From the NCBI GenBank assembly GCA_024278455.1, contig JAJRTE010000289.1, positions 1 to 45,923 of the forward strand: DNA of 45,923 bases. Direction: 5' to 3'. The notes beneath the pieces were generated by a model that was not told the DNA's origin, did not search any database, and worked only from the letters and a program-made list of their open reading frames with translations. This stretch comes from Myxococcota bacterium (lineage in GTDB: Bacteria > Myxococcota_A > UBA796 > JAJRTE01). Position 1 is the stretch's first letter, and each line of letters begins with the position of its first letter. Both the position numbers and the translations under genes were made by a program. Positions 8,615-17,509 of the stretch are shown here, in pieces.

Positions 8615-11149
8615 TCACTCCTCGGCAATGGCGGGGCGATTCATCCGTGTCACCGAGTGGATGCTGAACAGGGGCGAGCCCGGGGGCTGGTTGGCGAGGT
8701 TGCTCAGGTGGTCGTCGAAGAACCAGTTCCGTTTGGGGGCATTGTAGATGGGACTTCCGTACTTCCACGGCTGGCGCTGGTAGACCGAGGCGAACCCGAC
8801 GACGAACGCGCCGGCGATGGTCGCTGTCTTCCCGGACCAGTTCTCGAGGAAGCGGGGGAAGTTCTCCACGCCACCGCTGTAGTGCGAACTATCGGTCGTC
8901 TCGACCGTTCCTGCCAACATCTCCAGGTTGTAGGTACTGCTGACAGCGACCCGTGAACCGAATCCGGACGACGTGTCGAACCACGGTGACTCGCCGTCCT
9001 CCCAGGCGTCCGAGAGCAACGAAACGGCGTCGGCGGCCACGAGAAGGGGTATCCAGGGAGCCGCGGAGGCCGACGACGTATCCGACCCGGTGTTCGTGCT
9101 GCCGAGCACGTAGGCGGGCAGGTTCGTCACCAGGGAGAGGCCGTGAGGAAACACGGTAGTGTCTATGGTCGCCCCGTTGACGAAGCGAATGGCGTTGGGA
9201 CGACCCAGTGGGCTGACCGCTTCGTCGCAACTGGGCACGGTGAAGCAGGGCTCGAACCCGTCGTCGGGCTCTCCGTTCGAGGGCGGGCCGCTGAACCCGA
9301 CCCGGCGGCTTCCGGAGACATAGCCGAGGCTGTCGGAACAGAGTGCGTGGGGTAGCGCGCCCTGGACCATGGGCGTGCCGTATGACCGGACCTGCGCCAG
9401 GTCATCGACTCCGCCCTGGGTCGGCCAGAGCCCGGGCAGGTCACCCGGGAAACCATCCATGACGCCCTCCCAGGTGTAGGAGATATAGACGACACCGTTG
9501 AAGGTCGCTCCGCCGTCGAAGTAAGCGCCCAATTCCCCGGGCGACGTGTCCGCCATCGCGCCTGCAAAGGCCTCGAGGTCGAAGTTCACGGGGAGGATCC
9601 GCCCCTTGTCGGGCTCGGTATTCGCGACCCGCCGATCGACGAACCCGCTCCGTGCTCCTTGCAGGAGTTGGGCGTCCAAAAGCGATCCGACCGTGCCGCC
9701 GTCCTCGTATTCGCACAACACCTCGCTTGCAGGCCGTATCTTGAGAGGCACGGTACACGTGCTCCTGCCCTCGCACCGGTCGCAAAAATAGGCTTTCGCG
9801 TGGCCGTCCACATCGGTGTAGTCCCTCGAGTTGCTCCCCTCGGCCCAGAACCCGGGCTCGACGCGCGACCCATTGCGGACCAGGGTACCATAGGATATTA
9901 CGCCCTGGTCGTCCTCGAGGAGCCGTCCGCTGGCCTCGTCGTATTCGTAGAACGAGAAACGGTGCGGCACGGATGTCCAGCCCAGGGAGCCGGCAAGATC
10001 CGCCTGGCCCACCGCCATTGGCTCGTCCCCTTCCAGTCCCGCCGCGTTCCGCGTGACATAGGACCCCGGGTGGTCGGACCAGATGGGCTTTCCCGGCCAG
10101 GTACCGTCGTTGACATACCAAACACCATCGATGATTCGAATATCGGCCTTCCAGGCGAACTTCTGGTCACGAACGGCAGACGCATCGCCTGGCCTGATCG
10201 GATCCACCAGGACTCGAGTCGTGTCCGCGTTGCTGACCTTCTCCTGGCTGGCATTGAGACCCGACTGCGTGTCCGGCGTGCCCGTAACCGGCAGCCTCAG
10301 CTTCGGCACCCCATGAGCCATGTCCTTGACGTGCCCGTGCCACATGCTCGAGGCATACGCTGCCCAGTCCTGCCCGGAGCCGTCGCAGTTGGTACAGCCA
10401 GACGACGTGGCACTGTCCATGAAGACGTAGTTGGTGCCATCGGAAATCCACACGCCCCTCCCCGCGCTCCGGCGACAACGGCTGTCCGAGGCCAGAACTC
10501 GCGACGACGCCGTGACCCGTTCGATCCGGAAGGCGTTGTTGCTCCCGATACACAGGTCACCGTTGGCATGCACCCTGCCCGGGTCGATGGTCATGGCCGG
10601 TCCGGGAAAGATATCCGTGTAGCCCGACCCGAACACGAAGAACTGGAACAGGCTTATCTTGCCGAGCAGGACGTTCAGGTGGACTTCCGCGCGGTACTCC
10701 CCGTCGACCGTCCCGGCGGCGATGTCCATGGCCACCGGTTTCTGCAAGGCGTTCATGCCTTCGAAGGGGCCGTTGGGCACCAGGCCATAGTAGGCCTCGC
10801 CGGCAGACTGCAGCACGAACTGCTCGAGCACGTATCCCTCTACCTCGGGAGGGGGCACATTCGCGGGATCGGCCAAGTCCACCGTGCTGGGATCCGAATT
10901 GTCGAACAGGTAGGCCTGCACCTCCTCGATCGCGATACGGCTCATCCCGTCGGCCACGTAGAACGTCTGCCGCCGCTTCAGCATGTCCCCGGTACTCATG
11001 GCACTCTTCTCGGTCCTGAGAAGAAACGTGACGATGATCGACGACGCCACGAGGGCGATGACCGTCACCACCAGGAGCATGTTGCCACCACAACGCCGGC
11101 GCCGCTCGACTCTGCCGGGGCGGGCCCTCCGGGGGATCGACTGGTGCAT
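8615..11149 (-). CDS. Very large PilX-like type IV pilus assembly protein
   Basis: This 844-residue protein has a short basic N-terminus and one transmembrane helix (about 25-45). It then shows the amphipathic helix typical of PilX-type minor pilins, with the pattern EKSAMSTGDMLKRRQ and then YVADG. PilX proteins are usually about 150-250 residues, so most of this protein is an added extracellular part. That part is rich in Gly, Ser, Asp and aromatic residues, with paired cysteines (GCTNCDG and FCDRCEGRSTC) that could form disulfides or bind metal. It may be a tip adhesin or structural subunit. ATG 11149 sits 7 nt after AAGGAGG; a GTG one codon upstream is less well spaced. It is the last gene of a four-gene minor-pilin operon. 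Confidence 0.82.
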   Translation of the reverse strand: MHQSIPRRARPGRVERRRRCGGNMLLVVTVIALVASSIIVTFLLRTEKSAMSTGDMLKRRQTFYVADGMSRIAIEEVQAYLFDNSDPSTVDLADPANVPPPEVEGYVLEQFVLQSAGEAYYGLVPNGPFEGMNALQKPVAMDIAAGTVDGEYRAEVHLNVLLGKISLFQFFVFGSGYTDIFPGPAMTIDPGRVHANGDLCIGSNNAFRIERVTASSRVLASDSRCRRSAGRGVWISDGTNYVFMDSATSSGCTNCDGSGQDWAAYASSMWHGHVKDMAHGVPKLRLPVTGTPDTQSGLNASQEKVSNADTTRVLVDPIRPGDASAVRDQKFAWKADIRIIDGVWYVNDGTWPGKPIWSDHPGSYVTRNAAGLEGDEPMAVGQADLAGSLGWTSVPHRFSFYEYDEASGRLLEDDQGVISYGTLVRNGSRVEPGFWAEGSNSRDYTDVDGHAKAYFCDRCEGRSTCTVPLKIRPASEVLCEYEDGGTVGSLLDAQLLQGARSGFVDRRVANTEPDKGRILPVNFDLEAFAGAMADTSPGELGAYFDGGATFNGVVYISYTWEGVMDGFPGDLPGLWPTQGGVDDLAQVRSYGTPMVQGALPHALCSDSLGYVSGSRRVGFSGPPSNGEPDDGFEPCFTVPSCDEAVSPLGRPNAIRFVNGATIDTTVFPHGLSLVTNLPAYVLGSTNTGSDTSSASAAPWIPLLVAADAVSLLSDAWEDGESPWFDTSSGFGSRVAVSSTYNLEMLAGTVETTDSSHYSGGVENFPRFLENWSGKTATIAGAFVVGFASVYQRQPWKYGSPIYNAPKRNWFFDDHLSNLANQPPGSPLFSIHSVTRMNRPAIAEE

Positions 11150-11162
11150 CACGCCACCTCCT

Positions 11163-12158
11163 TCAACGCATCACATCGTGGTTGCGCAGACTCGTCGTGC
11201 CCACGAACGACCTCAGAATCCACCCGGAACGGGAACGCAGGGGACCATTCAGAACCTTGGCGACGCCCTGGCCCGACTGGGAACTTACCGGGGCCCCCAC
11301 CACCACGCCCACCCGGACCAGGCGCAGTTCGTCACGCCGAGCCGACTCGAGACCAGGGGTCCGGCTGTCCTGGAACACCTCCCCCGGGACGTTGTACAAC
11401 CATTCGTCGTCCGCCGACCCGGTGTCCGCCACCCGCCAGTCCCAGGGCGAGACGTCGTAGCCCAGTGCGGCCTGGATGTCCAGGACCCGGTCCGCCACCA
11501 CGGAAGCCTCCACCACACCGTCATGATCCTTGTCCTCGGCCAGTACCAGTTCGTCCGTCGCGGCATCCAGCCAGATCGACTTGATGTTGACCACCGCAAG
11601 ACTCCCGTCGGTCCACTCGGTACTCCCGGAGGGCGGATTGTCGAGCGCGGGCACGATGCCAAAATCGAGCTGGGCCACGCAGGCCTCGAGGTCCAGGTTC
11701 TCCACGAACCCGGTCCGCCAGTGGCCCTGGTCGTCGGAAGGGCCGGTGGTCACCAGCACCTGACGCTCCAGGAAATCGAGGGTGAGACAGCAGCCATCCA
11801 GTCGATCGACCTCGACGGCATCGCCGGCAACGCTCACCACCGAGCACTGCAACGCCGTGTCGGCCAGTTCGGCGGCGGTAATGCGGTCGCTCCCGTCGCC
11901 TCGCCAGTCGTCCTCGACCCAGACGGCTGCCCAGGGGCGGATGCTCCCACCCCCGGCACACATCAACTTGTCCGTCATGTATTCGACCAAAAGGGCAGTC
12001 TCGTCGCTCGCCAACGACCCCAACTCCATGCCAGCAAGTGAACCGCTGAGGTATACCAGGACGTTCATGGCCATCGCGAAAACGATACTCGAGATGGCCA
12101 GCGACATCAGCACTTCGGTCAGGGTGAACCCGCGAGCCCTGTCGTGCCACCTGTCCAT
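11163..12158 (-). CDS. PilW-like type IV pilus minor pilin
   Basis: This 331-residue protein has a class III (type IV) prepilin leader. Cleavage by prepilin peptidase would fall after Gly in ARGFTLTEV, leaving Phe1 and the conserved Glu5. A hydrophobic helix follows. The size and C-terminal globular part fit PilW, a minor pilin that primes pilus assembly and can form part of the tip complex. The ribosome binding site AAGGAG precedes ATG 12158. The gene ends 13 bp before pilX-like and starts 11 bp after pilV-like, typical operon spacing. Confidence 0.83.
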   Translation of the reverse strand: MDRWHDRARGFTLTEVLMSLAISSIVFAMAMNVLVYLSGSLAGMELGSLASDETALLVEYMTDKLMCAGGGSIRPWAAVWVEDDWRGDGSDRITAAELADTALQCSVVSVAGDAVEVDRLDGCCLTLDFLERQVLVTTGPSDDQGHWRTGFVENLDLEACVAQLDFGIVPALDNPPSGSTEWTDGSLAVVNIKSIWLDAATDELVLAEDKDHDGVVEASVVADRVLDIQAALGYDVSPWDWRVADTGSADDEWLYNVPGEVFQDSRTPGLESARRDELRLVRVGVVVGAPVSSQSGQGVAKVLNGPLRSRSGWILRSFVGTTSLRNHDVMR

Positions 12159-12169
12159 CGGCTGCTCCT

Positions 12170-12607
12170 TCAGTTCCGGAACGTGAACCACCCGATCCGG
12201 CGAGACGTCCCCGATTCCTCCCAGGACACCTCGAGGTCTATCCGCCGGATGTTGGCCACCGTGTCGTGGGGTGCAACGGTCCAACGGGCGACAAAGAACG
12301 CATCCGACGGGACGGCCGTCCTGTGACCGGCCCGGTCGTAGGACTCGGCGTGCGCCGTCCCGATGGACAACGCCGCGTCCGAGCCGTCCATGATGAGGAG
12401 CTGTTCGGTGAGTTCCTCGGCGATCGCGATGGCCTGGGCACGGTTGCGCGTGTGCCGGAAGGCCCGGTTCGCCCCGTTCACAGCCCCGGTGAACGATGCC
12501 ATCACTATCCCCAGGATGGCCACGCTCATCAGGAGTTCGGGGAAAGTCAAACCCGCCGACCGCCGGCGCCTGCGTTGGCCCATCGTGCTTCGGTTCTTTG
12601 TGTTCAT
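12170..12607 (-). CDS. PilV-like type IV pilus minor pilin
   Basis: This 145-residue protein has a very basic leader (QRRRRRSAG) and a prepilin cleavage site before LTFPELLMSV, with Glu at position 5 of the mature protein and a hydrophobic helix after it. The short length and position between fimT-like and pilW-like genes match PilV of minor pilin clusters. The start ATG 12607 overlaps the stop of the preceding gene in the arrangement ATGA, so translation is probably coupled. Confidence 0.8.
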   Translation of the reverse strand: MNTKNRSTMGQRRRRRSAGLTFPELLMSVAILGIVMASFTGAVNGANRAFRHTRNRAQAIAIAEELTEQLLIMDGSDAALSIGTAHAESYDRAGHRTAVPSDAFFVARWTVAPHDTVANIRRIDLEVSWEESGTSRRIGWFTFRN

Positions 12608-13044
12608 CTGCCTCTCCGGACGGTTACAATGGCCGGGTAGATCCGGAACCGGTGGACCTGGCGCCGGTCCGTCACGACCACCACGTCGGCCGGACTTCCC
12701 GCGTTGATCCCGCCTCGAGCGTTGAACGTGAGCGTCCCGGTCGCGGTATCGATGGAAACCTGCGCGATGGTGTCGCCGAGGACGTAGCTTCGGAGCGCTG
12801 CTTCCCCGGCCCGGACCAGCAGGGCATTGCCCGAGACCGACAGCGTCACGTCCGTGCCCAGGTTTCGTGCGACAGAGCGTGTCTCGAGCAGGTGTTCCTC
12901 GATCTCGCGCACGTCTCGTGACTCCCGGGACGCGGCCAGGGTGCCCCGAAGGTTCGTCAGGCCAAGGCCGGTGATGACCGCGAGAACACCCATGGTCAAC
13001 ACCAGTACCAGAAGGGTCATGCCTGCCATTCGCCGCGCTGTCAT
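12604..13044 (-). CDS. FimT/GspH-like pseudopilin lacking Glu5
   Basis: This 146-residue protein is the first gene of the minor pilin operon. The leader MTARRMAG is followed by MTLLVLVLTMG and a hydrophobic helix, then a beta-rich domain ending in an arginine-rich tail. The mature residue 5 is Val rather than the Glu found in nearly all type IV pilins, a loss otherwise typical of tip pseudopilins such as GspK. It could therefore be a tip or initiating subunit. The ribosome binding site GGAAGG lies just before ATG 13044. Its stop overlaps the start of pilV-like. Confidence 0.75.
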   Translation of the reverse strand: MTARRMAGMTLLVLVLTMGVLAVITGLGLTNLRGTLAASRESRDVREIEEHLLETRSVARNLGTDVTLSVSGNALLVRAGEAALRSYVLGDTIAQVSIDTATGTLTFNARGGINAGSPADVVVVTDRRQVHRFRIYPAIVTVRRGR

Positions 13045-13402
13045 TGCCTTCCTTCCTTCTTCCTCGAGCATGCCGGGGAGGCAGGCACCGGGTGTCACGC
13101 CGCAGGCCACTCCGGAAATCCTGTTCCCGGCATGACAAGCCGTCTCGCCGCGACGCGACCCCGCGTCACCACGACGCACCAGGCGCCCGGACCTTTCGTG
13201 GAAAACTGCTGGAACAGCAACGACTGGAACAGGAGAGGCGTGCAGGATGAAACCTGCCGCCGGACGACATCCGCGCTCGACAGTCCGCACCGCGGGCCAC
13301 ACCCGGCTGCGGCGAGGGGATGACCCTCGCCTTCCATGAAGTCGGATCCGGGCCCTGGAAACTGAAGTGGTACGTGCCGGGGAGGGAGGAACGGAACGAC
13401 GG
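13045..13402 (-). other. Leader/promoter region of the minor-pilin operon
   Basis: This 358-bp gap between engB and the pilin operon holds no gene that I can support. I saw no cyclic di-GMP riboswitch core and no good sigma54 or sigma70 promoter. It does contain a 15-bp-period direct repeat (described separately) that could be an activator site. Confidence 0.4.
13209..13232. repeat. Short direct repeat CTGGAACAG x2
   Basis: CTGGAACAG occurs at 13209-13217 and 13224-13232, 15 bp apart, about 165 bp upstream of the pilin operon start. Such repeats can be regulator sites, but two copies of nine bases are weak evidence. Confidence 0.3.
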
Positions 13403-14065
13403 TCAGGTCTCTCCCCGGGTCTCCTTGCGGCGGCGGTTCTCTTCCTGCCGGCGAACGCGGATGGCTTTCATTTTCGCCGACCCTTCGACCATCATCTCGC
13501 GAATCGATTCCCAGAGTTCCTGGCGTCCGGCTCGAGTCACTGCCGAGAATGGCACGATGACATCGCGCGAAACGGCGAATCCCCGTGCCAGGCGTGCGAG
13601 CTGCCGCGTGGCCTGCTGCTTCGACAGCTTGTCCGCCTTCGTGGCGACCAGGATGAACGGGATACCATGGGCCTCGAGGAAGGTCTTGAGCTGCATATCC
13701 GAGTCCATGGGGTCCCGCCGCAGGTCGACGATGAGCACCACGCCCTGCAAGGCGACCCGCTCGACAAGGTAGGCTTCGACGAGCTTGCGCCAGGATGCCT
13801 TGACCGCCTGCGGCACCTTGGCGAAGCCATACCCGGGCAGGTCCACGAAGACCCAATCCCGATTGACGAGGAAGAAGTTGATGCTCTGGGTCCGGCCCGG
13901 CGTGGCACTGACACGCGCCATCTGCCGCTTCCCCACGAGCGTGTTGATCAAGGAGGATTTTCCCACGTTGGAACGGCCCGCAAACGCCATCTCCGGGAGG
14001 TCGATGTCCGGAAACTGCTCCGGCGTCACCGCGGCGACCAGGAATCTTGTCGTTGCAGTATGCAT
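13403..14065 (-). CDS. engB: Ribosome biogenesis GTPase EngB (YsxC/YihA)
   Basis: This 220-residue TRAFAC-class GTPase is needed for assembly of the large ribosomal subunit. The G1 motif GRSNVGKSS is at about 30-38. The family-specific G3 stretch DLPGYGFAKV, TPGRTQ (switch I) and the G4 motif TKADK are all present, and the length is normal. A basic tail of about 25 residues ends the protein. ATG 14065 is preferred over an upstream TTG at 14101. The start lies 8 bp after the stop of the HEAT-repeat transporter gene, so the two are probably one transcript. Confidence 0.95.
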   Translation of the reverse strand: MHTATTRFLVAAVTPEQFPDIDLPEMAFAGRSNVGKSSLINTLVGKRQMARVSATPGRTQSINFFLVNRDWVFVDLPGYGFAKVPQAVKASWRKLVEAYLVERVALQGVVLIVDLRRDPMDSDMQLKTFLEAHGIPFILVATKADKLSKQQATRQLARLARGFAVSRDVIVPFSAVTRAGRQELWESIREMMVEGSAKMKAIRVRRQEENRRRKETRGET

Positions 14066-14072
14066 GGGTGTC

Positions 14073-16313
14073 TCAATACGGGGGACTCGGCACCGTGTCA
14101 AGGAGAATGGGGTCCGTGTCGCCGGCAGATCGACCGCCGCCCCCTGCTATCTGGTCCACCAGTTCGGGGTAGTTGACCCCACACGCACGAATGGCCCTCA
14201 CCGCGGCGGCCCGCCCGGCCAACGGCAGCTCGGCCACGCGCTCGACCAGGGCTTCGCGCACGGACTCGCCCAGCCTGTCCAGGGCGTAGGCTACCGGAAC
14301 GCCCTCCCGCGCGGAGTGGACGAGCAGCTCGACCAGGGGCTCGACCGCGTCGAGGTCATCGTACTTGCCAAGCGCAATGACCGCATTCCGCCGGATGTCC
14401 GGGTCGTCGCTGCCGGCGGCGACCTTGACCCGGTCGTAGACCGATGCCTCTCGCAGTTCTCCTGCCGCGTGCAGGGCCGACAACACCAGCCCGCGATCGC
14501 CGCTATCGAGGAACATGCGCAGCGCCTCGATCGCCGTGTCACGTTCCTCCGGTATCCCGGCGAGGGCCATGACCGCGTTGGCTTTGATCCGGGGATGGGG
14601 ACTGTCGAGCTTCGGTCGCACGAGCCGGACCAGTTCCGGGTCACCCGTCAACCCAATCGCCTCCACCGCGTTGGCGCGGACTCGAGGGTCGGGGTCGTCC
14701 AGCCCGGCGAGCAGAACCGGGTAGTGGACCGCCGTATCGAACCGGACGCTCAGCGCCGACAGGATGCTCGCCTTGACTCGAGCGGAGTCCTCGTCCCTCA
14801 ACGCGGCAAGAAGGGCGTCGCGCACCTCCGGGGAGGGGAACTGGGCCAGCGACCGCGCTGCTGCACACTTCAGCGACGTGTGCCGGCCCCGCAAGGCGTC
14901 GAGCAGGATAGGAATGAAGGCGGGATCCTTGATCAATCCCGCGGCCTTCAACACGTTCTCCTCGAACACGTGATCGCTCACCCGGTGGTAGAAGGCTATC
15001 AGCTCCGGGGTGATCACCCGGTTTTCCGGTTCGGACAAAGCCTCGAGGCTGTTCCGGACCAGGCGCGCATCGGTCGAGCGGAGGTTCTCCACCAGGGTGC
15101 GGCGGTATGCCCGCCCCAACCGGCGCAGCACCAGGAGTGTTCCCGCGAAGACAGCCAGGAGCAAGGCCGTCGCTCCCGCTCCACCGGATACATGGAGAAG
15201 ACAGAGCCCTGTCAGAGAAATCGACAGCGGCTTCACCAGGCCACCGTATACCAGGCTGGCACGCCCGCGCTTCGCCCGATCGAAGGCGTTCAGGGCGATG
15301 CCCACACCCGGGTTCAGCACCAGGTAGTTCTCGAGACGATCGAAGACCTTGAGGGCGACCGCGGACCACCCGATACCCTGCCCCAGGGTCACGAGGCCCA
15401 GGACGGTTCCCCCCAGGGGAAAACTGGAGAGCGTTCGAACCAGACCCATCGTGGTGAAGATACGGCGTCCGGCAAGAAAGACCAGGATGACCTGGAGGAC
15501 ATTGATGACGACATGGATTCCACCAAAAAAGGCAGGCAGGTTCCCCGCATGCGACATCTGCTCCGCGGATACCGAGTAAAGATAATCGATGATGACACCG
15601 GCAGTGGTGATGCCCGCGGTCAACAGGACGAGCCACCGCAAAAACGCCGACTGCTTCACCAGGCCCAACCCCTGGGCTAGTTCGTCGGACCATCCGGCAC
15701 GCGCGACCGAAGAGCGCCTCGGCCCGACCCGGTGCCGATAGGTGCGATGGATGTGCCACGCGCCCAGGCCGCTCACCACCACCGGGGGAAGCAACACCGG
15801 GAGCACGCGCCAGGGCGGCTGCCCTCCCAGCGACTGTGCCGTCAACCCGGCGAGAATCGCGCCTACCGCCCCGACAAGGGCCAGCGACGGAAAGTACCGC
15901 TTGGATTCCTGCGGACTCAACAATTCACTGGTCAACAGCCAAAAGTGGACGCTGAACAAGGAAAAAAGGGTCTCGCCAAACAGCAAGAACCCGGGAGACA
16001 ACCCGCCGACACCCAGACCGGCTCCAGCCCGAAACAGGAGGACCCCCCCGGCCATGACACCGGAACCGGCCATCAGCAGCGACGCCCGGCCGACACGATC
16101 GACCACGCCAATCAACGCGAACGTGAGGATACACAGCGGAACGGCCTGCACCAGGAATACCCACGGCAGCCGCCCGCTCCCCATCTCGTTCAGTACCCAC
16201 GAGTAGGCCAGGATTCGAGCCAGGACTATCGCATAGGTCTGGGCCAGGTAGACTGCTTGCAATGCGCGCAGCCTGCCACGCAACAACCCGCTCTCGATCG
16301 GTGCCGACTCCAT
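14073..16313 (-). CDS. Membrane transporter-like protein fused to HEAT repeats
   Basis: This 746-residue protein has two halves. Residues about 1-410 form about twelve hydrophobic helices resembling the nucleotide-exchange (Tlc) and major-facilitator type fold, with segments such as GVVDRVGRASLL between helices. Residues about 420-735 are tandem helical repeats of about 31-35 residues with the HEAT/PBS-lyase signature, for example DPDPRVRANAVEAIGL and HPRIKANAVMALAG, probably a cytoplasmic protein-binding scaffold. The combination is known in some bacterial predicted transporters, but the substrate cannot be told from sequence. The ribosome binding site GAGGGAGG precedes ATG 16313. The gene is followed closely by engB. 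Confidence 0.8.
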   Translation of the reverse strand: MESAPIESGLLRGRLRALQAVYLAQTYAIVLARILAYSWVLNEMGSGRLPWVFLVQAVPLCILTFALIGVVDRVGRASLLMAGSGVMAGGVLLFRAGAGLGVGGLSPGFLLFGETLFSLFSVHFWLLTSELLSPQESKRYFPSLALVGAVGAILAGLTAQSLGGQPPWRVLPVLLPPVVVSGLGAWHIHRTYRHRVGPRRSSVARAGWSDELAQGLGLVKQSAFLRWLVLLTAGITTAGVIIDYLYSVSAEQMSHAGNLPAFFGGIHVVINVLQVILVFLAGRRIFTTMGLVRTLSSFPLGGTVLGLVTLGQGIGWSAVALKVFDRLENYLVLNPGVGIALNAFDRAKRGRASLVYGGLVKPLSISLTGLCLLHVSGGAGATALLLAVFAGTLLVLRRLGRAYRRTLVENLRSTDARLVRNSLEALSEPENRVITPELIAFYHRVSDHVFEENVLKAAGLIKDPAFIPILLDALRGRHTSLKCAAARSLAQFPSPEVRDALLAALRDEDSARVKASILSALSVRFDTAVHYPVLLAGLDDPDPRVRANAVEAIGLTGDPELVRLVRPKLDSPHPRIKANAVMALAGIPEERDTAIEALRMFLDSGDRGLVLSALHAAGELREASVYDRVKVAAGSDDPDIRRNAVIALGKYDDLDAVEPLVELLVHSAREGVPVAYALDRLGESVREALVERVAELPLAGRAAAVRAIRACGVNYPELVDQIAGGGGRSAGDTDPILLDTVPSPPY

Positions 16314-16442
16314 GTCGATCCTCCCTCTTCAAGGATCGGAGCATGGTCTCACCGACTTGACAGGATTCCAGGTACCGGGCCGCTCGCCGGCAGGAAGGAA
16401 GACAGGAAGGAAAGGGTATCCCGGCAGGAAAGGCCAGAGGGC

Positions 16443-17135
16443 CTAGCGGTGGCGGGACCCTCCGCCCACGCGCTTCTTGCCACCGACGGAGTGCTTCGTC
16501 TTCTTGGTGGACTTCTTGGTCTTGGTGCCGCCGCTCGCCGCCTCGTCACCTCCAACCGTCGATTCCACAGCCGCTTCCGCACTGAGATCCTTGAACGTGG
16601 CGGTCACCTTGGTGGAACCCGCAGCCACACCCGTAACCTTGCCGGAAGCATCCACCGTGGCAATCGCTTCATCCGCCGAGGCCCACTTCACTTCGCCCTT
16701 CCCGGCCCACGGCTGGCCCTTCTCATCCAGGATCGTCGCGGTGATCGTGGCTTCCGGAGCATCCGGGGTCAGAGACAGCGTCTCCTTGTCAAGCTTCAGC
16801 TTCTTGGCCAGGCTGACGGTAACCGCAACATTCGCCGACAGCGCATCCGCCTTGGCCGTGATCGTGGCAGACCCGCTGCCCACCGCGCTCACCTTGCCGT
16901 TCCCATCCACCTTCGCCACCGCGGCATCGGAACTCGACCAGGTGATCGCCACTCCCGCCACCTCGTCCCCATTCTTGTCCACTGCCTTGGCAGTGAGCTG
17001 AGCCGTGGCGTCCGGCGCCGTGAGCTGAATGTTCTCCGGAGAAACCATGATTTTCTCCGCCTTGGGACTACAGCCGGCCATGACGAACAGTCCGACTGCG
17101 ACAGCAAACAAGACGTACTGGGTGTTCCTGAACAT
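16443..17135 (-). CDS. Big2-domain lipoprotein with basic tail
   Basis: This 230-residue precursor has a lipoprotein signal peptide with the lipobox VMAGC. Two bacterial immunoglobulin-like (Big2) domains follow. Each shows the hallmark pattern of a V-x-W-x-S-x-D core then a V-D-x-x-G-x-V-x-x-V-x-x-G strand, for example ITWSSSDAAVAKVDGNGKV and VKWASADEAIATVDASGKV. The last about 30 residues are rich in Lys, Arg, Gly and Thr, and could bind peptidoglycan or other polyanions. ATG 17135 has the ribosome binding site GGAGAGGA. Two well-formed tandem promoters lie upstream, suggesting strong expression. It is probably an envelope structural protein. Confidence 0.85.
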   Translation of the reverse strand: MFRNTQYVLFAVAVGLFVMAGCSPKAEKIMVSPENIQLTAPDATAQLTAKAVDKNGDEVAGVAITWSSSDAAVAKVDGNGKVSAVGSGSATITAKADALSANVAVTVSLAKKLKLDKETLSLTPDAPEATITATILDEKGQPWAGKGEVKWASADEAIATVDASGKVTGVAAGSTKVTATFKDLSAEAAVESTVGGDEAASGGTKTKKSTKKTKHSVGGKKRVGGGSRHR

Positions 17136-17311
17136 GGTGAGTTCCTCTCCTTTGAGTCGTTCTTGCAAGACCCGACAACAGGCCTCGCGGGATGGTCGAA
17201 CGCCCCCGCGCGTCCACCGCACAGGCGGCATCCCAGGGTTGAGCCTCCATATTCCCTTGTCGCCGGCCACTCTCGAGAAGCACGGCAACAGAGATTGCAT
17301 TCCGTCGCTCG

Positions 17312-17340
17312 ATGTTATGGACTCCACGCACACAAGTCAA
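17312..17340 (-). promoter_or_regulatory. Proximal promoter P1 of the Big2 lipoprotein gene
   Basis: TTGACT (-35, 17335-17340), a 17-bp spacer and TAACAT (-10, 17312-17317) on the minus strand. Transcription would start near 17305, giving a leader of about 170 nt. The surrounding sequence closely parallels P2, 42 bp upstream. Confidence 0.6.
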
Positions 17341-17353
17341 GTCCGTGTTGGCG

Positions 17354-17382
17354 ATACTATGAATTCCTCGAGAACAAGTCAA
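17354..17382 (-). promoter_or_regulatory. Distal promoter P2 of the Big2 lipoprotein gene
   Basis: TTGACT (-35, 17377-17382), a 17-bp spacer and TAGTAT (-10, 17354-17359) on the minus strand. Both P1 and P2 begin CTTGACTTGT and end CATA before the -10 tail. Together they look like a duplicated promoter, exactly 42 bp (four helical turns) apart. A CTCGAG site lies in the spacer. Confidence 0.6.
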
Positions 17383-17509
17383 GCGTTTCGCAACAGCCTC
17401 CATCCTGCACCGACGACGCCCCCAGATACCATGTACCAACCCTGGATGGAAAACGCTTCCGGCGTCGATACGCTTCGGACCGGGACGCTCCGGTCAGGGC
17501 GCCGAACCC

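Noticed and set aside
9659..11584. 641-residue plus-strand open frame
   Set aside because: Antisense of the PilX- and PilW-like genes; no motifs or ribosome binding site.
13045..13402. Cyclic di-GMP riboswitch before the pilin operon
   Set aside because: Pilin genes often have one, but the conserved GEMM core sequences are absent.
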